In this document: one piece after another, positions 12,053 through 22,800 of the stretch
Layout: every line of letters starts with the position of its first letter
Position numbering within the stretch: the stretch's first letter is position 1
NCBI GenBank assembly: GCA_020726505.1
Contig: JAHLEZ010000006.1
Location: 2,170,001 to 2,234,000 of the forward strand
Origin: Leptodontidium sp. MPI-SDFR-AT-0119
Taxonomy: Eukaryota; Ascomycota; Leotiomycetes; Helotiales; Leptodontidiaceae
Length of the DNA: 64,000 bases
Direction of reading: 5' to 3'
Notes under the pieces: model-generated
Databases searched by the model: none
Seen by the model: only the letters and a program-made list of their open reading frames with translations
Told to the model about the DNA's origin: nothing
Position numbers and translations under genes: made by a program

Positions 12053-12352
12053 TCAACAGGATGTGGTAGCAGAGTCTTTCAATATCATGAGCCCCAACCC
12101 CCCCGGCCCACTTGGATAATACCCCCAAGTTGCAAAAATATATCCCTCTTGGAAAATACGCACCCTGTGTTGAATCACGTCTCCAGCCTTATTCCTCCTC
12201 GCAATCGTCTCCTGCTGAACGAGGTATAGTGCTTCGAAATCGTCCGAATTGGTGCTGGAAGGAAGGATTGCTGGATGGAAATGTGCTTCCCAATCGTCGC
12301 AGATTGCTGGATCAGAAGTCGGAAGCAAGGATGGCGACGAGGCTGATTCCAT
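12053..12352 (-). CDS. Hypothetical small protein, 99 aa
   Basis: A single frame upstream of the Ctf18 gene, on the same strand. It starts MESASSPSLLPTSDPAICDD, has an acidic N-terminal half and an aromatic- and glycine-rich end (FATWGYYPSGPGG). I do not recognise it. The amino-acid mix is plausible for a protein, but there is no second line of evidence, and it could equally lie in the 5' region of Ctf18. Confidence 0.3.
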   Translation of the reverse strand: MESASSPSLLPTSDPAICDDWEAHFHPAILPSSTNSDDFEALYLVQQETIARRNKAGDVIQHRVRIFQEGYIFATWGYYPSGPGGLGLMILKDSATTSC

Positions 12353-12799
12353 TGAATTTGTTCATTGTTGTATCTCGAATTGTCACAATAGGGTGAGCAG
12401 CGCGTCGACGCGACAGGACGCGAAGCACTTCACACCCCTGAATCATCTGCCAAGAAGGCTGGACCGAGCCGGACATGATCGGCTGGCAGGCTGGCTTTCG
12501 GAGATAAGAATTCCAAATGGCAGCAGAAGGATGCCGATGGGATTTGTCAATGAAATGACGGACCACAGTGCTGTACTGTACTGTACCCCGCACCCCCATG
12601 ATCGATCGATCCCGCTCCCCAGCAAGAGACAGACAGGATCGAAGGAAGGAAGCTTCAAATATCATCCATCCACCGCAGTATTCCCGATTCAACCGTGTTA
12701 TTCCCAGCAACCAACATTCAAGCAAGCACCTTCCTTCGTCCCGTCAGCGTCAAGCTCTCTCTCCATCTATGCAGGGGGTGACAATAACCTACCGTAACA
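12353..12799. other. Upstream region of the Zn2Cys6 regulator
   Basis: About 450 bp without a supported gene. It contains several short direct repeats (ctgtactgtactgtac near 12570 and atcgatcgatc near 12602) and an upstream ATG at 12769 that opens a frame overlapping the regulator start (see findings). Confidence 0.5.
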
Positions 12800-13313
12800 A
12801 TGGAGTACTCCTCGGATCACCTCTCACCAATCTCACCCGTACTCTACACGTCAATCTCACCTGCAGGAACCGACAGCACCTTTGCTGGCACGCCGATCAA
12901 GAATGAGGATGGAAGCTTTCCCGAACCGCCCAGGAAGAAGCAGAAGAGGAACAAACCGACTTTATCATGTGAAGAGTGTGTGGAAAGGAAGACCAAGGTT
13001 CGTTTGTTTGCCTGTCAATGCAGTTGGAAGTTTATTAAGAGAGTGGGATATCCATGCTTTGTGTGAGGCTATATGCACCCAAAGGTCCGGTCCAGTGACC
13101 AGACCATGCAACAGTTCTGATTCTGATTTCAGGCCTTGAATTTTTGATTGAGAGAATGTCCAGCCAGAAGATCTAAGAAGATTGAGAGCTACTTCTTCTG
13201 ACTTTGTGTTGTTTTGCATGTTTGGGTCGGTTATTCACAGATCTCACTTCATATTTCGGTTATACAGCACAGCCAAACCTGCTCTACACACGCTCTTTAA
13301 ACTCATCACTTAT

Positions 13314-13406
<93 letters not shown>

Positions 13407-15299
13407 ATTGCCCAAAGCCGAACGTTTCTATGTACATTCAAACACATGCTAACAATATATGAAAGTGTGATCGAGGAAGACCAAATTGTATAGCTTGTAA
13501 GCGCCTAGCAAGCCTCCTCTGTCGATTCGAGTATTAACTCGATCCCAGGTATAAAACGGCAAACAGAATGCAAATACACCACTGTTGCAAATGTCTTGGA
13601 GTAAGCCGCAATCTCAAGTAAAGAAATCAATTTCTAACCAACTTCCAGAGAAACCAATCGTTCGGCCGGCAATGCCGCCACGCGAATGACCAAGCCACCC
13701 AAAAAGAAGATCATGTCAAATGGATTCGAAGGGCCCAAGCAAGCTCCCAATCCACAAGAGAGAAGTGTGTCCCGAGGATCAACCTCGTCCTCAACTGGAC
13801 TCCTATCCAACGTCCCTTACTCCCACCCAACAGCCTCAAATGTCTTTGGCATTGGCTCTGAGCACCCATTTGCAAATTACTGGACCTGTCAAGGAGGACT
13901 TGCCGAAACGATATCCGTCCTACCAGATAAGCTACAAGCCGACATTCTTCTCGAGAGATATTTCGAATGTGTGGACCCGGTCTACCCTATGATCCACCGA
14001 CAGACATTCTACGCGGACTACGAACACTTCTGGTCCCTCCCGCAGCCGGAAAAGGACCGCGTGGACGGAACGCTAGTGGCCATGATCTTCGCCATGCTAG
14101 CAATGGGTACCCAATTCGTAACGACGACTGGCCCAAAAGAGCGTCAACAAACAGCCGAGTTCTATGTCTCAGCCGCCCACCAATCCCTCCGAATGTCCTC
14201 CTACCTGAACAAAGCCTCCGTCCGCTCCATCCAAGCCATGGTCCTAATAACCTACTTCCTCATCAACGATAACCACGCTTCTGACGGATGGGCCTTCGCC
14301 GGAATCCTGATCCGACAAGCGTACGCCATGGGTTTACACCGCGACCCCAACATAGTCTGTCCGAACGCCTCAATCTTCGACAAGCAGATGCGGCGGAAAC
14401 TCTGGCAAGCCGTTTTACTTCAAGACACATTCCTGACCGTTCTCCTCTCCCTGCCCCCCTCAGCAACACACACAGATGTCAACGTCGACGACCTAATCGA
14501 CGACTCCTCATCCATCGCCCACTCCAACCCCACAGACACAGCCTACATCCGCGGGTGCTGGACACTCGCCAACCTCGTCCAAGAAACGATCTGCTCCCCT
14601 CGCTCCCTCGACCTCCCCATCTCCTCGACACCGCGACAAAAAGCAAAACTGCTCTCCGATTTCAAAGCCGTGTTTCGCTCCTTTCCAGATATTTTCCGCT
14701 CCTGGGACACCGAATCCATAACCCTCCTCGCGCAGAGCAACAAGCGGATCGTACGGCAGACCCTCTTCATGACAAGTAACTACTTCCACAACGTGATGTT
14801 GCTGCATTCGAGCGGGAGTGCAGAGGTGCCTGTCAATGTACGTGGCGCGCTAGAAGCGGCCCATGATGCTATAAATGCGTTCTTCCTGCTCTTCGCGCTG
14901 TTTGAGAGTGAAGCAAAAGTATGGTGGGTATTTAACCACCGCGCCTTTCTCGAGGCTATGTGTATTGGGGGTATCCTCCGCGAGGAGGAAAGCAAGGCGA
15001 ATGGCGAGGATGTGGTTAACAAGGATCCGTTGTTTGCGAGGGGGAAGGCTGATATTCGTAAGTTATTCTTTGTTTTGTTTACTTTTTCCACCTCCCCCCA
15101 TTCAAACTCAATTTAACAAAGTTTTTATTATGTACTTTCAACTTTACTTTCTCTATCCCCGACGCCAGTTATTGGATTCGTTACTAACCCTGACGATGGC
15201 ATAGTACAAATGATCCAAATAATGCGCACCATGAGCGAAGGCGACGACGGGTCCGCCGTAGCGCTGACAAGAGTTTCTGTATTGAGTACCTATCTGTAG
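12800..15299 (+). CDS. Zn2Cys6 fungal transcription factor
   Basis: Four exons, 12800-12997, 13466-13530, 13649-15057 and 15205-15299, give 588 residues. A basic stretch RKKQKRNK precedes the zinc binuclear cluster: C57, C60, C67, C74, C77 and C85, spaced CX2CX6CX6CX2CX7C. The cluster is split by a 468-nt intron after ERKTK and closed by a 65-nt second exon (CDRGRPNCIAC, then CRF). The middle region (about 115-450) matches the Fungal_trans domain: YFECVDPVYPMIHRQTFY, YLNKASVRSIQAMVLITYFL, AFAGILIRQAYAMGLHRDP and MRRKLWQAVLLQDTF. It should be a nuclear DNA-binding regulator; the target pathway cannot be read from sequence. Intron 1 is unusually long for this window and carries a long TC microsatellite. 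Exon 4 is only 95 nt. All splice phases agree. Confidence 0.93.
13316..13399. repeat. (TC)n microsatellite, about 42 units
   Basis: An uninterrupted TC dinucleotide tract of about 84 nt lies inside intron 1 of the Zn2Cys6 regulator, between the two halves of its zinc cluster. It is the longest simple repeat in the window and produces artefactual Ser-Leu frames. Confidence 0.98.
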
Positions 15300-15808
15300 T
15301 AATCCATCCCATCCATCCTATCCTATCCACTCACTGCCCGCAAATTCGCAATAATAAAATAATATCAAACACATGTTTGTATGTATGTATTCGGCAGTTC
15401 TCGCTTCGCTACAGAAATCATTTCATTTCCATTATCTTTATCGTTCAACTCACGTGAAAATGGGTGCTGCTGTGATGTGACGCGATATGCCTAGCCTTGC
15501 CTAGCCTTATTCCATTGCTGAAATCCCTAGCATAGCATAACCTTGCTCTATTGAAGAGAAAAGTAAAAGTAACGCATTGTGCTTATCACATCTCAGCCTA
15601 TCCCAGCCCAGCCGAATCCAGTGCAGTTCGGTTCATCTCCCAAACGCCATCCATGCTAAACGCAACGACCAGTGAAAAATGTCCAGCAACGCAATCATTA
15701 AACCATTCTTTCCAAGCGAGTAGTAAACGAGGAAGAAGGATCAAGAAGGAAGGAGGGGAAAGAAAGTAAGCGGGTATGTATGTATCATGGAAAAGACAAA
15801 AAGGAGAT
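15300..15808. other. Intergenic between convergent genes
   Basis: 3' flank of the regulator and of the RING ligase. It contains a short tgtatgtatgta run near 15378 and a partly repeated gcctagccttgcctagcctt near 15488. No gene is seen. Confidence 0.6.
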
Positions 15809-17503
15809 CTATTCCGTCCGTCGATTCGAGCCAAAGTGGTCTCGGAACCAGGACATCGGACCACCTCCCGTAGTGCTATTGCCAGAGTGGCTACTCCTTC
15901 GTGATTCCCTCGATCGGTCACTGCCACTCGTGTTTTCTCTCCTGCTATCTCGCTGGTTATCGCTCATCTCGGATTGACGTCTGTAGAAAGAGCCAGGCAT
16001 TGTATGGGTAAAGTCGTCGTTTCCGGATTGTGGGACGGTGGGATCTCCATATCGTTCTTCTGTCGATGGCATGCCGGCACTGTTACGGATGGACTCTAAC
16101 CTAGCTTCATTGCGTGCAGCTGCTGTTGCGGAGGTTAATCTGTCTATTCTCGGTCTGATGGAACCCATTCTGCGTGATCGGTGCTCGTTTCGGGATGATT
16201 GAGTACTTTGACTTGATCTTCGACTATTTGGCGGCGGTGTCTCTCCTTCAATGCCTTTTCTGCAGATGGGGCAAGTATTGTGTTCACTTAACCATGCACT
16301 GGCACAGGCTTCGTGGAACCAGTGAGAACATGGCAGTGCCACAACTTCCACTCCTATCGTTACATCGTCCATACATACACTGCATTCTCCTTTGCCCTCT
16401 GGTCCCAGTTCTTTCTCGCCTAGCTTCTTTTTGGGAAGTGCTGAAATGGCATCTGGAGATGCGGGGCCGGGTGCGTTGGAAGTTGGGTGTTGCTCCATCA
16501 ATGTGGAAATGATATGGTCCAAGGCCTCTTGTGTGTAGACAGCATCTCCCGAGCGTGCGTTTGCCGGATTAGTCATAGCAGCAAAGAGAGCTTGAAGTCC
16601 AGGAGGTAAGCCTGGAGCATGAGGACCATCTCGTTGACCTGGCGGGCCCATTGGTGCGAACAGAGACCCGATGATTCTGGCAAGTTGGTCAGGTGGTGCT
16701 CTAATACTAACAACATGCAGGGAGCGGCCATGAGAGGGGTGGGAGGGGGAATCGTACGTAGCTAGATCAGGAACCGGTGGTGCTCCTCCTGGCTGCTGGT
16801 TCCCATGGAAATCAGCGTCTCTTGGCTGCTGTGGACCAGGGCCACCGAATGTGAAGCGTCCTCCAACGACAGTAGGTCCATTTCCATCACCACCTACTCG
16901 AAATGTTTGGCCACCGAAACCATTTCCTTGGGTGAACAAAGTATTGCTACCAGATCTTCCAGCCTGTCCAGGTCGGAATTGTGGTCCCATGAGATTGCCA
17001 ATCATGTCTTGGAAGTCATGTATGACATAGTCTGGATCTTCGTTGCGAAGGACACGATTTCTTCTAGGAGGAGGGTTTCCAAATGGAGAACGAGGAGTTG
17101 AGGTTCTGACTGTTCTGGAGAATAGCACAGAGCCACCAGGTCCATGTGTGATGTGTTCTTCGATATCTGCCTCCTCTGGATCGGAGTCAACGAAACTGTG
17201 GTTCCCCCATCTGTCAGGACGACGGGGATCAGGAGGAGGTGGTGATGGACTGAAGTCGCGTTCGGGGCGAGGATCACTTTCTGGGGTTATCTGCAAGTGT
17301 GTTAGATTCGAAGTACAATTATGATGTCCATTCGAAGGAATACATACAATCTCTGTGATTTCCCCGTCGCATCGTGGACATACCAGCCCAGCCTGGTCCT
17401 GATACCATTCATGTTGGCACTGATGACAGAACACCACCTCTCGTGGACCAGATGCATCTAGACGCGGTGCCTGGCCGGCAAAGCCTCTTGGATGGTCAGC
17501 CAT
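15809..17503 (-). CDS. RING-H2 E3 ubiquitin ligase with N-terminal zinc ribbon (RNF126/RNF115-like)
   Basis: Two exons, 17503-17348 and 17290-15809, give 545 residues. The N-terminus has a zinc ribbon FCHQCQHEWYQ...CPRCDG (C26, C29, C42, C45), as in BCA2/RNF126-type ligases, which bind ubiquitin there. A long Gly/Pro-rich middle follows. The RING-H2 lies at residues 355-395: CSVCMDD, ALPCSHWFHEACASAWL, CPICRKG, with all eight ligands present. A low-complexity Ser/Arg tail ends the protein. It should transfer ubiquitin from an E2 to substrates, probably in cytosol or at membranes. The open frame extends upstream to 17773 and includes a hydrophobic segment, but the family normally starts a few residues before the ribbon, so I chose 17503. 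The 57-nt intron is in frame and stop-free. Confidence 0.92.
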   Translation of the reverse strand: MADHPRGFAGQAPRLDASGPREVVFCHQCQHEWYQDQAGLVCPRCDGEITEIVCIPSNGHHNCTSNLTHLQITPESDPRPERDFSPSPPPPDPRRPDRWGNHSFVDSDPEEADIEEHITHGPGGSVLFSRTVRTSTPRSPFGNPPPRRNRVLRNEDPDYVIHDFQDMIGNLMGPQFRPGQAGRSGSNTLFTQGNGFGGQTFRVGGDGNGPTVVGGRFTFGGPGPQQPRDADFHGNQQPGGAPPVPDLATYDSPSHPSHGRSLHVVSIRAPPDQLARIIGSLFAPMGPPGQRDGPHAPGLPPGLQALFAAMTNPANARSGDAVYTQEALDHIISTLMEQHPTSNAPGPASPDAISALPKKKLGEKELGPEGKGECSVCMDDVTIGVEVVALPCSHWFHEACASAWLSEHNTCPICRKGIEGETPPPNSRRSSQSTQSSRNEHRSRRMGSIRPRIDRLTSATAAARNEARLESIRNSAGMPSTEERYGDPTVPQSGNDDFTHTMPGSFYRRQSEMSDNQRDSRRENTSGSDRSRESRRSSHSGNSTTGGGPMSWFRDHFGSNRRTE

Positions 17504-18490
17504 TGCCTCTCTGATGCCCTGGTAGGCGGCTAGGGCAGTCAGTCCGAGAGTAAATGCCAGGCCCGTCCGCTGCAACGCTCTGAACGCCAGAATGAAGTTT
17601 GGATTGAAATGGCAGAATGATTCGGGGTTAGAGATGTATGTATGGGTCGGCGTCGTTTGCTGGCAAACGGTCGGGAGACAGGGCAGAATCAAAGTGTCGT
17701 GGCGGAAGCTCTCGTGCTGCCTCGTAGTTGACCTTGAGCTTGATAATCGAAAATCAAGAGGGGTCGTCGACAATCAACATGTACGGTTGTCGGTGGGAAG
17801 GGAGAATGAACGTGGAGAAGTATGTTGATGTTTAGATTTGTCGTTCAGTGGCAAGTCTGGAGGAAGAGAAGGGAAGGGAAGGGTAGTGCTCGAAGAAAGA
17901 TACAGATTATTGGAGGGGGAGCTGAGATCTTGTGGCTCGCCGAAGTCAAGTCTAAGGTAAGTCAAGTCAGGCTCAGGCCCTCGCCAGCGACGGTCCCGGG
18001 CCTTGGTGACGCAAAGTCGCAGACCCCTGTCTGTCTAGAACAACGTGCAGTGCAGGTGACTGTCAAGTGCGAAACAACCTGTTGAAAGTTGGTGCAGGGC
18101 CGGACAAATCTGGATGGATTGAGTACCTAGGTACTTTGGGTGTGCAGTTCTGAAAGAGAAAATATATGTTTTATCATTCGAGTGGTGTTTACTTATGTGT
18201 CTTCTTGTCAAACATGACTCAAATGTCCTTTCTTAGAGATTCTCCCAGCTTCTGACACCAAAACACTCCCTCCCATGGTTCACTTCGGGAGTGCCTGATG
18301 GTTACCCGTCTCGGTGGGTCCTGGTGGCACAAGGTCTAAATGACAGAGTGAAGAACAGCGCTCCCAGTTCGAGTATGCATATCCATTAATCCACCTCCCT
18401 TACAGTACAACTGGTATATTAACACGTCCCTTCGTCTGCCCTTCCATTCATACAAAGTCCATGCCTTTCCCAGCCACGGCACCCCGCACA
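17504..18490. other. Promoter side of the RING gene and 3' flank of Fis1
   Basis: About 1 kb. The first 270 bp could be coding if the RING protein starts upstream at 17773. Beyond that there is a purine-rich stretch (ggaagagaagggaagggaaggg near 17860) and no supported gene. Confidence 0.5.
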
Positions 18491-19233
18491 TTACCTCGTC
18501 CTCCTTCCCATACCCTTGAATATCATTCCTCCAACCACACCCGCCGCAATAGCAACACCACTGAGAATAGCCACGCCCATCAGACCCTCCTTCGCAACCT
18601 TGTCATCAATCAAGCCCCTCAAGCTGCTCGCCTGCAGGTTTGCCGGCTCCTTGTCGAGCAGCAAATCGTTGTATCGCCGCGCCTCTGCGTAGTTTCCCAG
18701 CTTGTAGTTCCCCAACGCCAGATAATATAGGCATTCTCTTCTGCGTTCGGGCGAGGTGCGGAAGATGTCTGAGAGGAGCCGGACGCCTTCTTGTTGATCT
18801 TGTCGGGTATTCGATTTGATCAAGCCCTGGAAATGAATCAGCACTCGTATAAATAAATCTTTCATAGCCTCTGCGTCTAAGACATACCCATGCGAAGTTG
18901 AACTTTGTTTGTACTCCAACATGTTCTCCTTCTTTCTCGTATTGTGATCGTAGGACTTGTAGCTCCGCAGGTTTCAGTGGGCTGTTCCAACCAGGTCAGT
19001 ATTGATGTTCGAATAGAATGCGCATGCGCATTATGGCAATGTAGAAGCTTGGATCGGAAGTATAGCACTGTAGAAGGACTGACCTTTCTGCATCAGCAGC
19101 ATCTAAAAGCACCCGCTTCGTCAGTATGGCTGTTTCCAGTTGAAAAGTATACAGGAAGATAGCAAAACGAGTGTGAAGCGGCGTCTCCAAAACGTTGCGG
19201 CGATCCATACTTACATGGAAGAGAAGAACCCAT
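18491..19233 (-). CDS. FIS1: Mitochondrial fission protein Fis1
   Basis: Four exons, 19233-19215, 19102-19084, 18981-18888 and 18826-18491, give 155 residues, the usual Fis1 length. The joined N-terminus reads [20 protein letters not shown], followed by the TPR-like bundle ([48 protein letters not shown]) and a C-terminal anchor ([20 protein letters not shown]) with a short basic tail GMGRRTR. Fis1 is tail-anchored in the outer membranes of mitochondria and peroxisomes and recruits the dynamin-related fission machinery through adaptors. The first two exons are both only 19 nt, but phases and family consensus match exactly. It is divergent from Spc24 across a 336-bp gap. Confidence 0.95.
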
Positions 19234-19569
19234 GTTTCCCAACTATGCTTATTAAAAGTTTCGTTATGATTTCTTCGTAGGTGGAGAAGGGAGGGAAGCT
19301 GCGATGTGATGTTGACTTTTGAAGGTCTTGTACTTGGATTCGGCCGCCTGAAGTGGCGTTGAGAGAAAGTGCAGGTGCAGGTGTGGCTTGTGATTCCGAC
19401 GTGACGTCGCTCTTGCCCTCGTTGTTGCCCGGTCAGAAATGACTGATCGCCGAGCCTTTTGTTTTGATTCATCGCCAACATTGCACAGGAACATTAATTT
19501 TGAACACAACCCGACTTACTTCACTGCCCCAACAAATCGCACCATTCAAAATACATACAAATCATCAAA
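19234..19569. promoter_or_regulatory. Divergent promoter region Fis1/Spc24
   Basis: 336 bp between two start codons facing away from each other; both promoters and 5' leaders must fit here. A gtgacgtcgc element near 19401 resembles a CRE-type site (TGACGTCG), which is a weak inference. Confidence 0.5.
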
Positions 19570-20287
19570 ATGCTTCTCGATGAAGATCCCACAACTGTAA
19601 GTATTCCGGATCCAACGTTCCGGCGCATATCTAACAAATCCAGCTCATCCGCCACACAGTCGAGAATTTCAACATCCAGCCTGACAAACATGCCGTTGCG
19701 CGAGTGAACGAATCGCTTTCCACTCTCCAGCAAGCCCGAGATCTACGAGTACGCGAAGCAGAAAGTGCATTGAAGAGTGCGTCTCCGTATTCCAATCCAA
19801 CCTTGACCCAAAAATCCAAATCCATATCCAAATACTGAGATGATGGTAAACAGAACTCTCCCGAACCCTCACAACTCTCAACAACCACCACCAAGAAACC
19901 CTCTCCTCGCATTCCTCCGTCGCACACGCCTCTGAAATTGCAACTCTCGATACGCAGAAATTCCGAATCGCGAAATCGGCTAGTGATATTGAGATTGAGT
20001 CGGAGCGCCTTTCGTCGCAACTTGCAGATCTCCAAGCACGTCTGCAGGAATTGGAGCTGCAGGGTGTAGATGGTGGAGATAATGTCAGGAGGGGATTGAT
20101 TGATGATGAAACGAGTTTGAAGTTGAAGGTGTATAGGGGATTGGGTATTGATATTGAGAGGGATGAGGATGGAGAGTACTCGAAGGCTATCATTCGGAAT
20201 TCGAGGAAGGGCGATGTGAATATTGTGAACATCGACAGCAAGTTCTCGAGGTTCTTTTATGCGAATTATTTCTGGCAGAAACTGTGA
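19570..20287 (+). CDS. SPC24: Kinetochore protein Spc24 (Ndc80 complex)
   Basis: Three exons, 19570-19596, 19644-19776 and 19854-20287, give 197 residues. The start [21 protein letters not shown] and the C-terminal globular part ([14 protein letters not shown], then [15 protein letters not shown]) are typical of Spc24 in filamentous ascomycetes. Between them, residues about 30-130 form a heptad-like coiled coil that would pair with Spc25. Spc24 and Spc25 anchor the Ndc80 complex to the inner kinetochore. Intron phases agree. The gene is divergent from Fis1. Confidence 0.93.
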
Positions 20288-20564
20288 GAAGGGGGGAGGA
20301 TGTTTAGGATTGGGAAAGGTTTGGATTTCATGGTTGGCGTTGGTGTGGGCTGGTTGGAGGGGGGTTCTTCTTGCTGGATACCATGATTGAGTTTGCCATT
20401 TGCAAATGGCGTTGAATGAGGGACCTTGCACAGAACGAATAACAAAATCAATTCCGATAAATCGGCTTATGTATCCAGTGACTCTACCTTTTGCCCCAAA
20501 TTACATCCAAACGCCTCATCCCAACATTATCATATCTCATGAATCATCAATCATACATCGTACA

Positions 20565-21287
20565 TCATCTCTGCTTCATACTCAAAACAGACGACCCCTT
20601 CGAACTCGTCGAACTCCCCGAAAATCCCGTATTCACAGACGGCGTCCTCTTCGACGCCATCTTAGGCGTAATCGGCACTTGAGGAAAATACCCCTCCATC
20701 CCAATCGCCAAAGTAGGCGGGGTCCTTGCTCGCGAAGTATTCATCAGAGCCTCCGGGCTATAACTCCTATAACTCCTCGAACTACCCGGCAGACTCCCCG
20801 AAGTCAGAGACCGATGATGTCTCCTGACGTGGTCGGCGGGTAGTTCAAGTCTTGAATTGATCTTCGTCCATAAGCCATCGTCATCCGATGGGTTGTCAAC
20901 TCTCCATCCACCAACTCCCTCGTAATCCCTCGTTGGCCCAATGCTTTGACTCAAGCCCATGCCGTTTTCTCCTGAGATGGGCGTGATGGATCCTGTAGCG
21001 GAGAGATTGCTGCTTGTACTACCTCTTCGTTTCCTTCGTCGGCTGTTGGACGAGTTACTGAATGATTTCGTGCGGGGAAGTCGTGGACTTGGTGGAGATG
21101 ATGTCCGTTCACCCAGAATCCAGTATGGTATTACAGCGAGTGCGAGTTCGATGTATACAATCAGGACGCGGAAGAACAGGATCGAGAACGCGAAGATGGT
21201 AGTCAGACAGGCGAAAATCGCGAATGGAATGGTGAAGATGAAAAGGAATGGGACGATGATGCCATAGACTGGATTTAAAAACATCAT
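20565..21287 (-). CDS. Conserved fungal membrane protein, two-span, Ser-rich tail
   Basis: A 240-residue single-exon frame starting at the first of two adjacent ATGs (21287 and 21284). Residues about 3-60 form two long hydrophobic segments (VYGIIVPFLFIFTIPFAIFA and FAFSILFFRVLIVYIELALA), giving a hairpin in a membrane. The rest is a polar tail rich in Ser, Arg, Pro and Thr (RRRKRRGSTSSN; GSLPGSSRSYRSYSPEA) that looks disordered and phosphorylatable. I do not recognise a named family. The open frame extends upstream to 21659, but that part overlaps the promoter of the TatD gene, has no protein character and is excluded. Confidence 0.7.
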   Translation of the reverse strand: MMFLNPVYGIIVPFLFIFTIPFAIFACLTTIFAFSILFFRVLIVYIELALAVIPYWILGERTSSPPSPRLPRTKSFSNSSNSRRRKRRGSTSSNLSATGSITPISGENGMGLSQSIGPTRDYEGVGGWRVDNPSDDDGLWTKINSRLELPADHVRRHHRSLTSGSLPGSSRSYRSYSPEALMNTSRARTPPTLAIGMEGYFPQVPITPKMASKRTPSVNTGFSGSSTSSKGSSVLSMKQR

Positions 21288-21660
21288 TGTTTTGGTAAGT
21301 GGTAACAATTGACTTGAGGATTTGTTGGCGAGCAAGTTAGTTGTTATATGAATACTGCAGAAAATTCTCCATTGTTTGTAGGTAATATTGTGAGGAATGT
21401 GAAGAGGAGAAAGAGGAAGAGCATTGAGCTTTGAAATCGGGCGCTCTTGTGCGTGGCATGTGATAAGGACGGGAAGTGTGGGGAAGCTGGAGAAAGCCTG
21501 GATCCATCTGCGACAAGGGTCTTGTTTAGCGTGCTTGTCAACTAAACTCTCTTTAGACTCCACACTTTTGCCAAACTCGCCTGCTAACCGGACGATTAAA
21601 AATAAACAGCAGCTATTCGAACACTTCTCCCAAGTGTCTAGCACTATTGTTTGAGCCAAA
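21288..21660. promoter_or_regulatory. Divergent promoter region, membrane protein/TatD gene
   Basis: 373 bp between two divergent start codons. No motif stands out. Confidence 0.5.
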
Positions 21661-22800
21661 ATGTCACCTGGATCCTCTGAAGAACCATTTCCCTGGCATC
21701 TAGGCGTCTACGATGCCCATTGCCACCCAACAGACATTATGGGGCTGGTACCTTCGATTCCGAAAATGAAGGCCCGAGTTGTGACTGTAATGGCCACCAG
21801 AGGAGATGACCAAGAGCTTGTAGCTCAAGTAGCAGACGCTTATGGCCTCAACTCTCAGCCAGATATTAGCAAAGAGAAAAGCCAGGAGTGTTTGGTTCCT
21901 TGTTTTGGATGGCATCCGTGGTTCTCGCATCAGATGTATGATGATACGAACGAAGACATTCTGGATGCAGATTCTGAGAGCTTCAAAACTCGTCACTACC
22001 AATCGGTATTATCACCAAAGCCGGAAGACGTGGCGTTCCTGAAGTCCCTTCCGCAGCCACGATCTCTCAAGCAGTACCTCCAGCAAACAAGAGCATACTT
22101 GGAGAAGTATCCATTTGCACTTGTTGGAGAGGTCGGACTTGACAAAGGGTTTCGTCTCCCTGGTCCATGGACCGAAGAGTTAGAGAAATCAAGAGACCAA
22201 ACCTTGACCCCCGGCACTAGGGAAGGACGACCTCTCAGTGCCCACCGAGTCACTATGGATCACCAAAAAGCCATACTCACAGCCCAGCTCAAACTCGCTT
22301 GGGAAATGAAACGCGCAGTATCAGTCCACGGAGTTCAAGCCCACGGTATACTTTTCGACACCTTGCAAGATTCATGGAAAGGCTACGGCAAAGAACCTCT
22401 GAGTAAAAGGCAGAGGAAGAAAATCGAGAAAATCCCACTTCACGCCGAAGACGCGGAAATGTCGGATGAGGAACCAGCGCTGCGCATGTGTCTGCACTCG
22501 TACTCAGGCTCCCCAGATCAGTTGAAGCAATACTTCCAACGGTCGTCACCTGCTGATATTTATTTCTCATTCTCGTCGGCTATCAACATGTCGGATGTGC
22601 ATAGTGCGAAGGCAGATGAGGTTATCAAAACAGTGCCAGATGATCGGCTTCTGGTTGAGAGTGATCTGCACATGGCTGGAGACGAAATGGACGCCAGGTT
22701 GGAAGAAATTTGTCGACATGTCTGTGAACTGAAGGGATGGGGCTTGGAAGAAGGTGTCAAGAAGCTGGGAGATAATTGGCTCCGGTTTGTATTTCCATGA
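21661..22800 (+). CDS. TatD-family metal-dependent hydrolase (Scn1/Cut9-interacting-like)
   Basis: An intronless 379-residue protein. The metal-binding HxH motif of the amidohydrolase/TatD fold is at YDAHCHPTD near the N-terminus. Further family elements are [22 protein letters not shown] (the conserved metal-site Glu), [24 protein letters not shown] and LLVESDLH (catalytic Asp). Fission yeast Scn1, a TatD protein that interacts with the anaphase-promoting complex subunit Cut9, is the closest named family I know. Other TatD proteins are DNases or 3' exonucleases, so the activity is not certain. A polar insert ([20 protein letters not shown]) separates strands in the second half. A divergent promoter is shared with the membrane protein gene. 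Confidence 0.88.
   Translation: MSPGSSEEPFPWHLGVYDAHCHPTDIMGLVPSIPKMKARVVTVMATRGDDQELVAQVADAYGLNSQPDISKEKSQECLVPCFGWHPWFSHQMYDDTNEDILDADSESFKTRHYQSVLSPKPEDVAFLKSLPQPRSLKQYLQQTRAYLEKYPFALVGEVGLDKGFRLPGPWTEELEKSRDQTLTPGTREGRPLSAHRVTMDHQKAILTAQLKLAWEMKRAVSVHGVQAHGILFDTLQDSWKGYGKEPLSKRQRKKIEKIPLHAEDAEMSDEEPALRMCLHSYSGSPDQLKQYFQRSSPADIYFSFSSAINMSDVHSAKADEVIKTVPDDRLLVESDLHMAGDEMDARLEEICRHVCELKGWGLEEGVKKLGDNWLRFVFP

Noticed and set aside
13182..13493. Ser-Leu repeat protein frame
   Set aside because: Its body is the TC microsatellite inside an intron of the Zn2Cys6 regulator.
19631..20431. 266-codon minus-strand frame over Spc24
   Set aside because: It covers the Spc24 exons and introns in antisense, and Spc24 has clear family conservation.
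20400..20843. 147-codon Arg/Pro/His-rich plus-strand frame
   Set aside because: It overlaps the C-terminal coding part of the minus-strand membrane protein in reverse, and its composition is an artefact of that tail.
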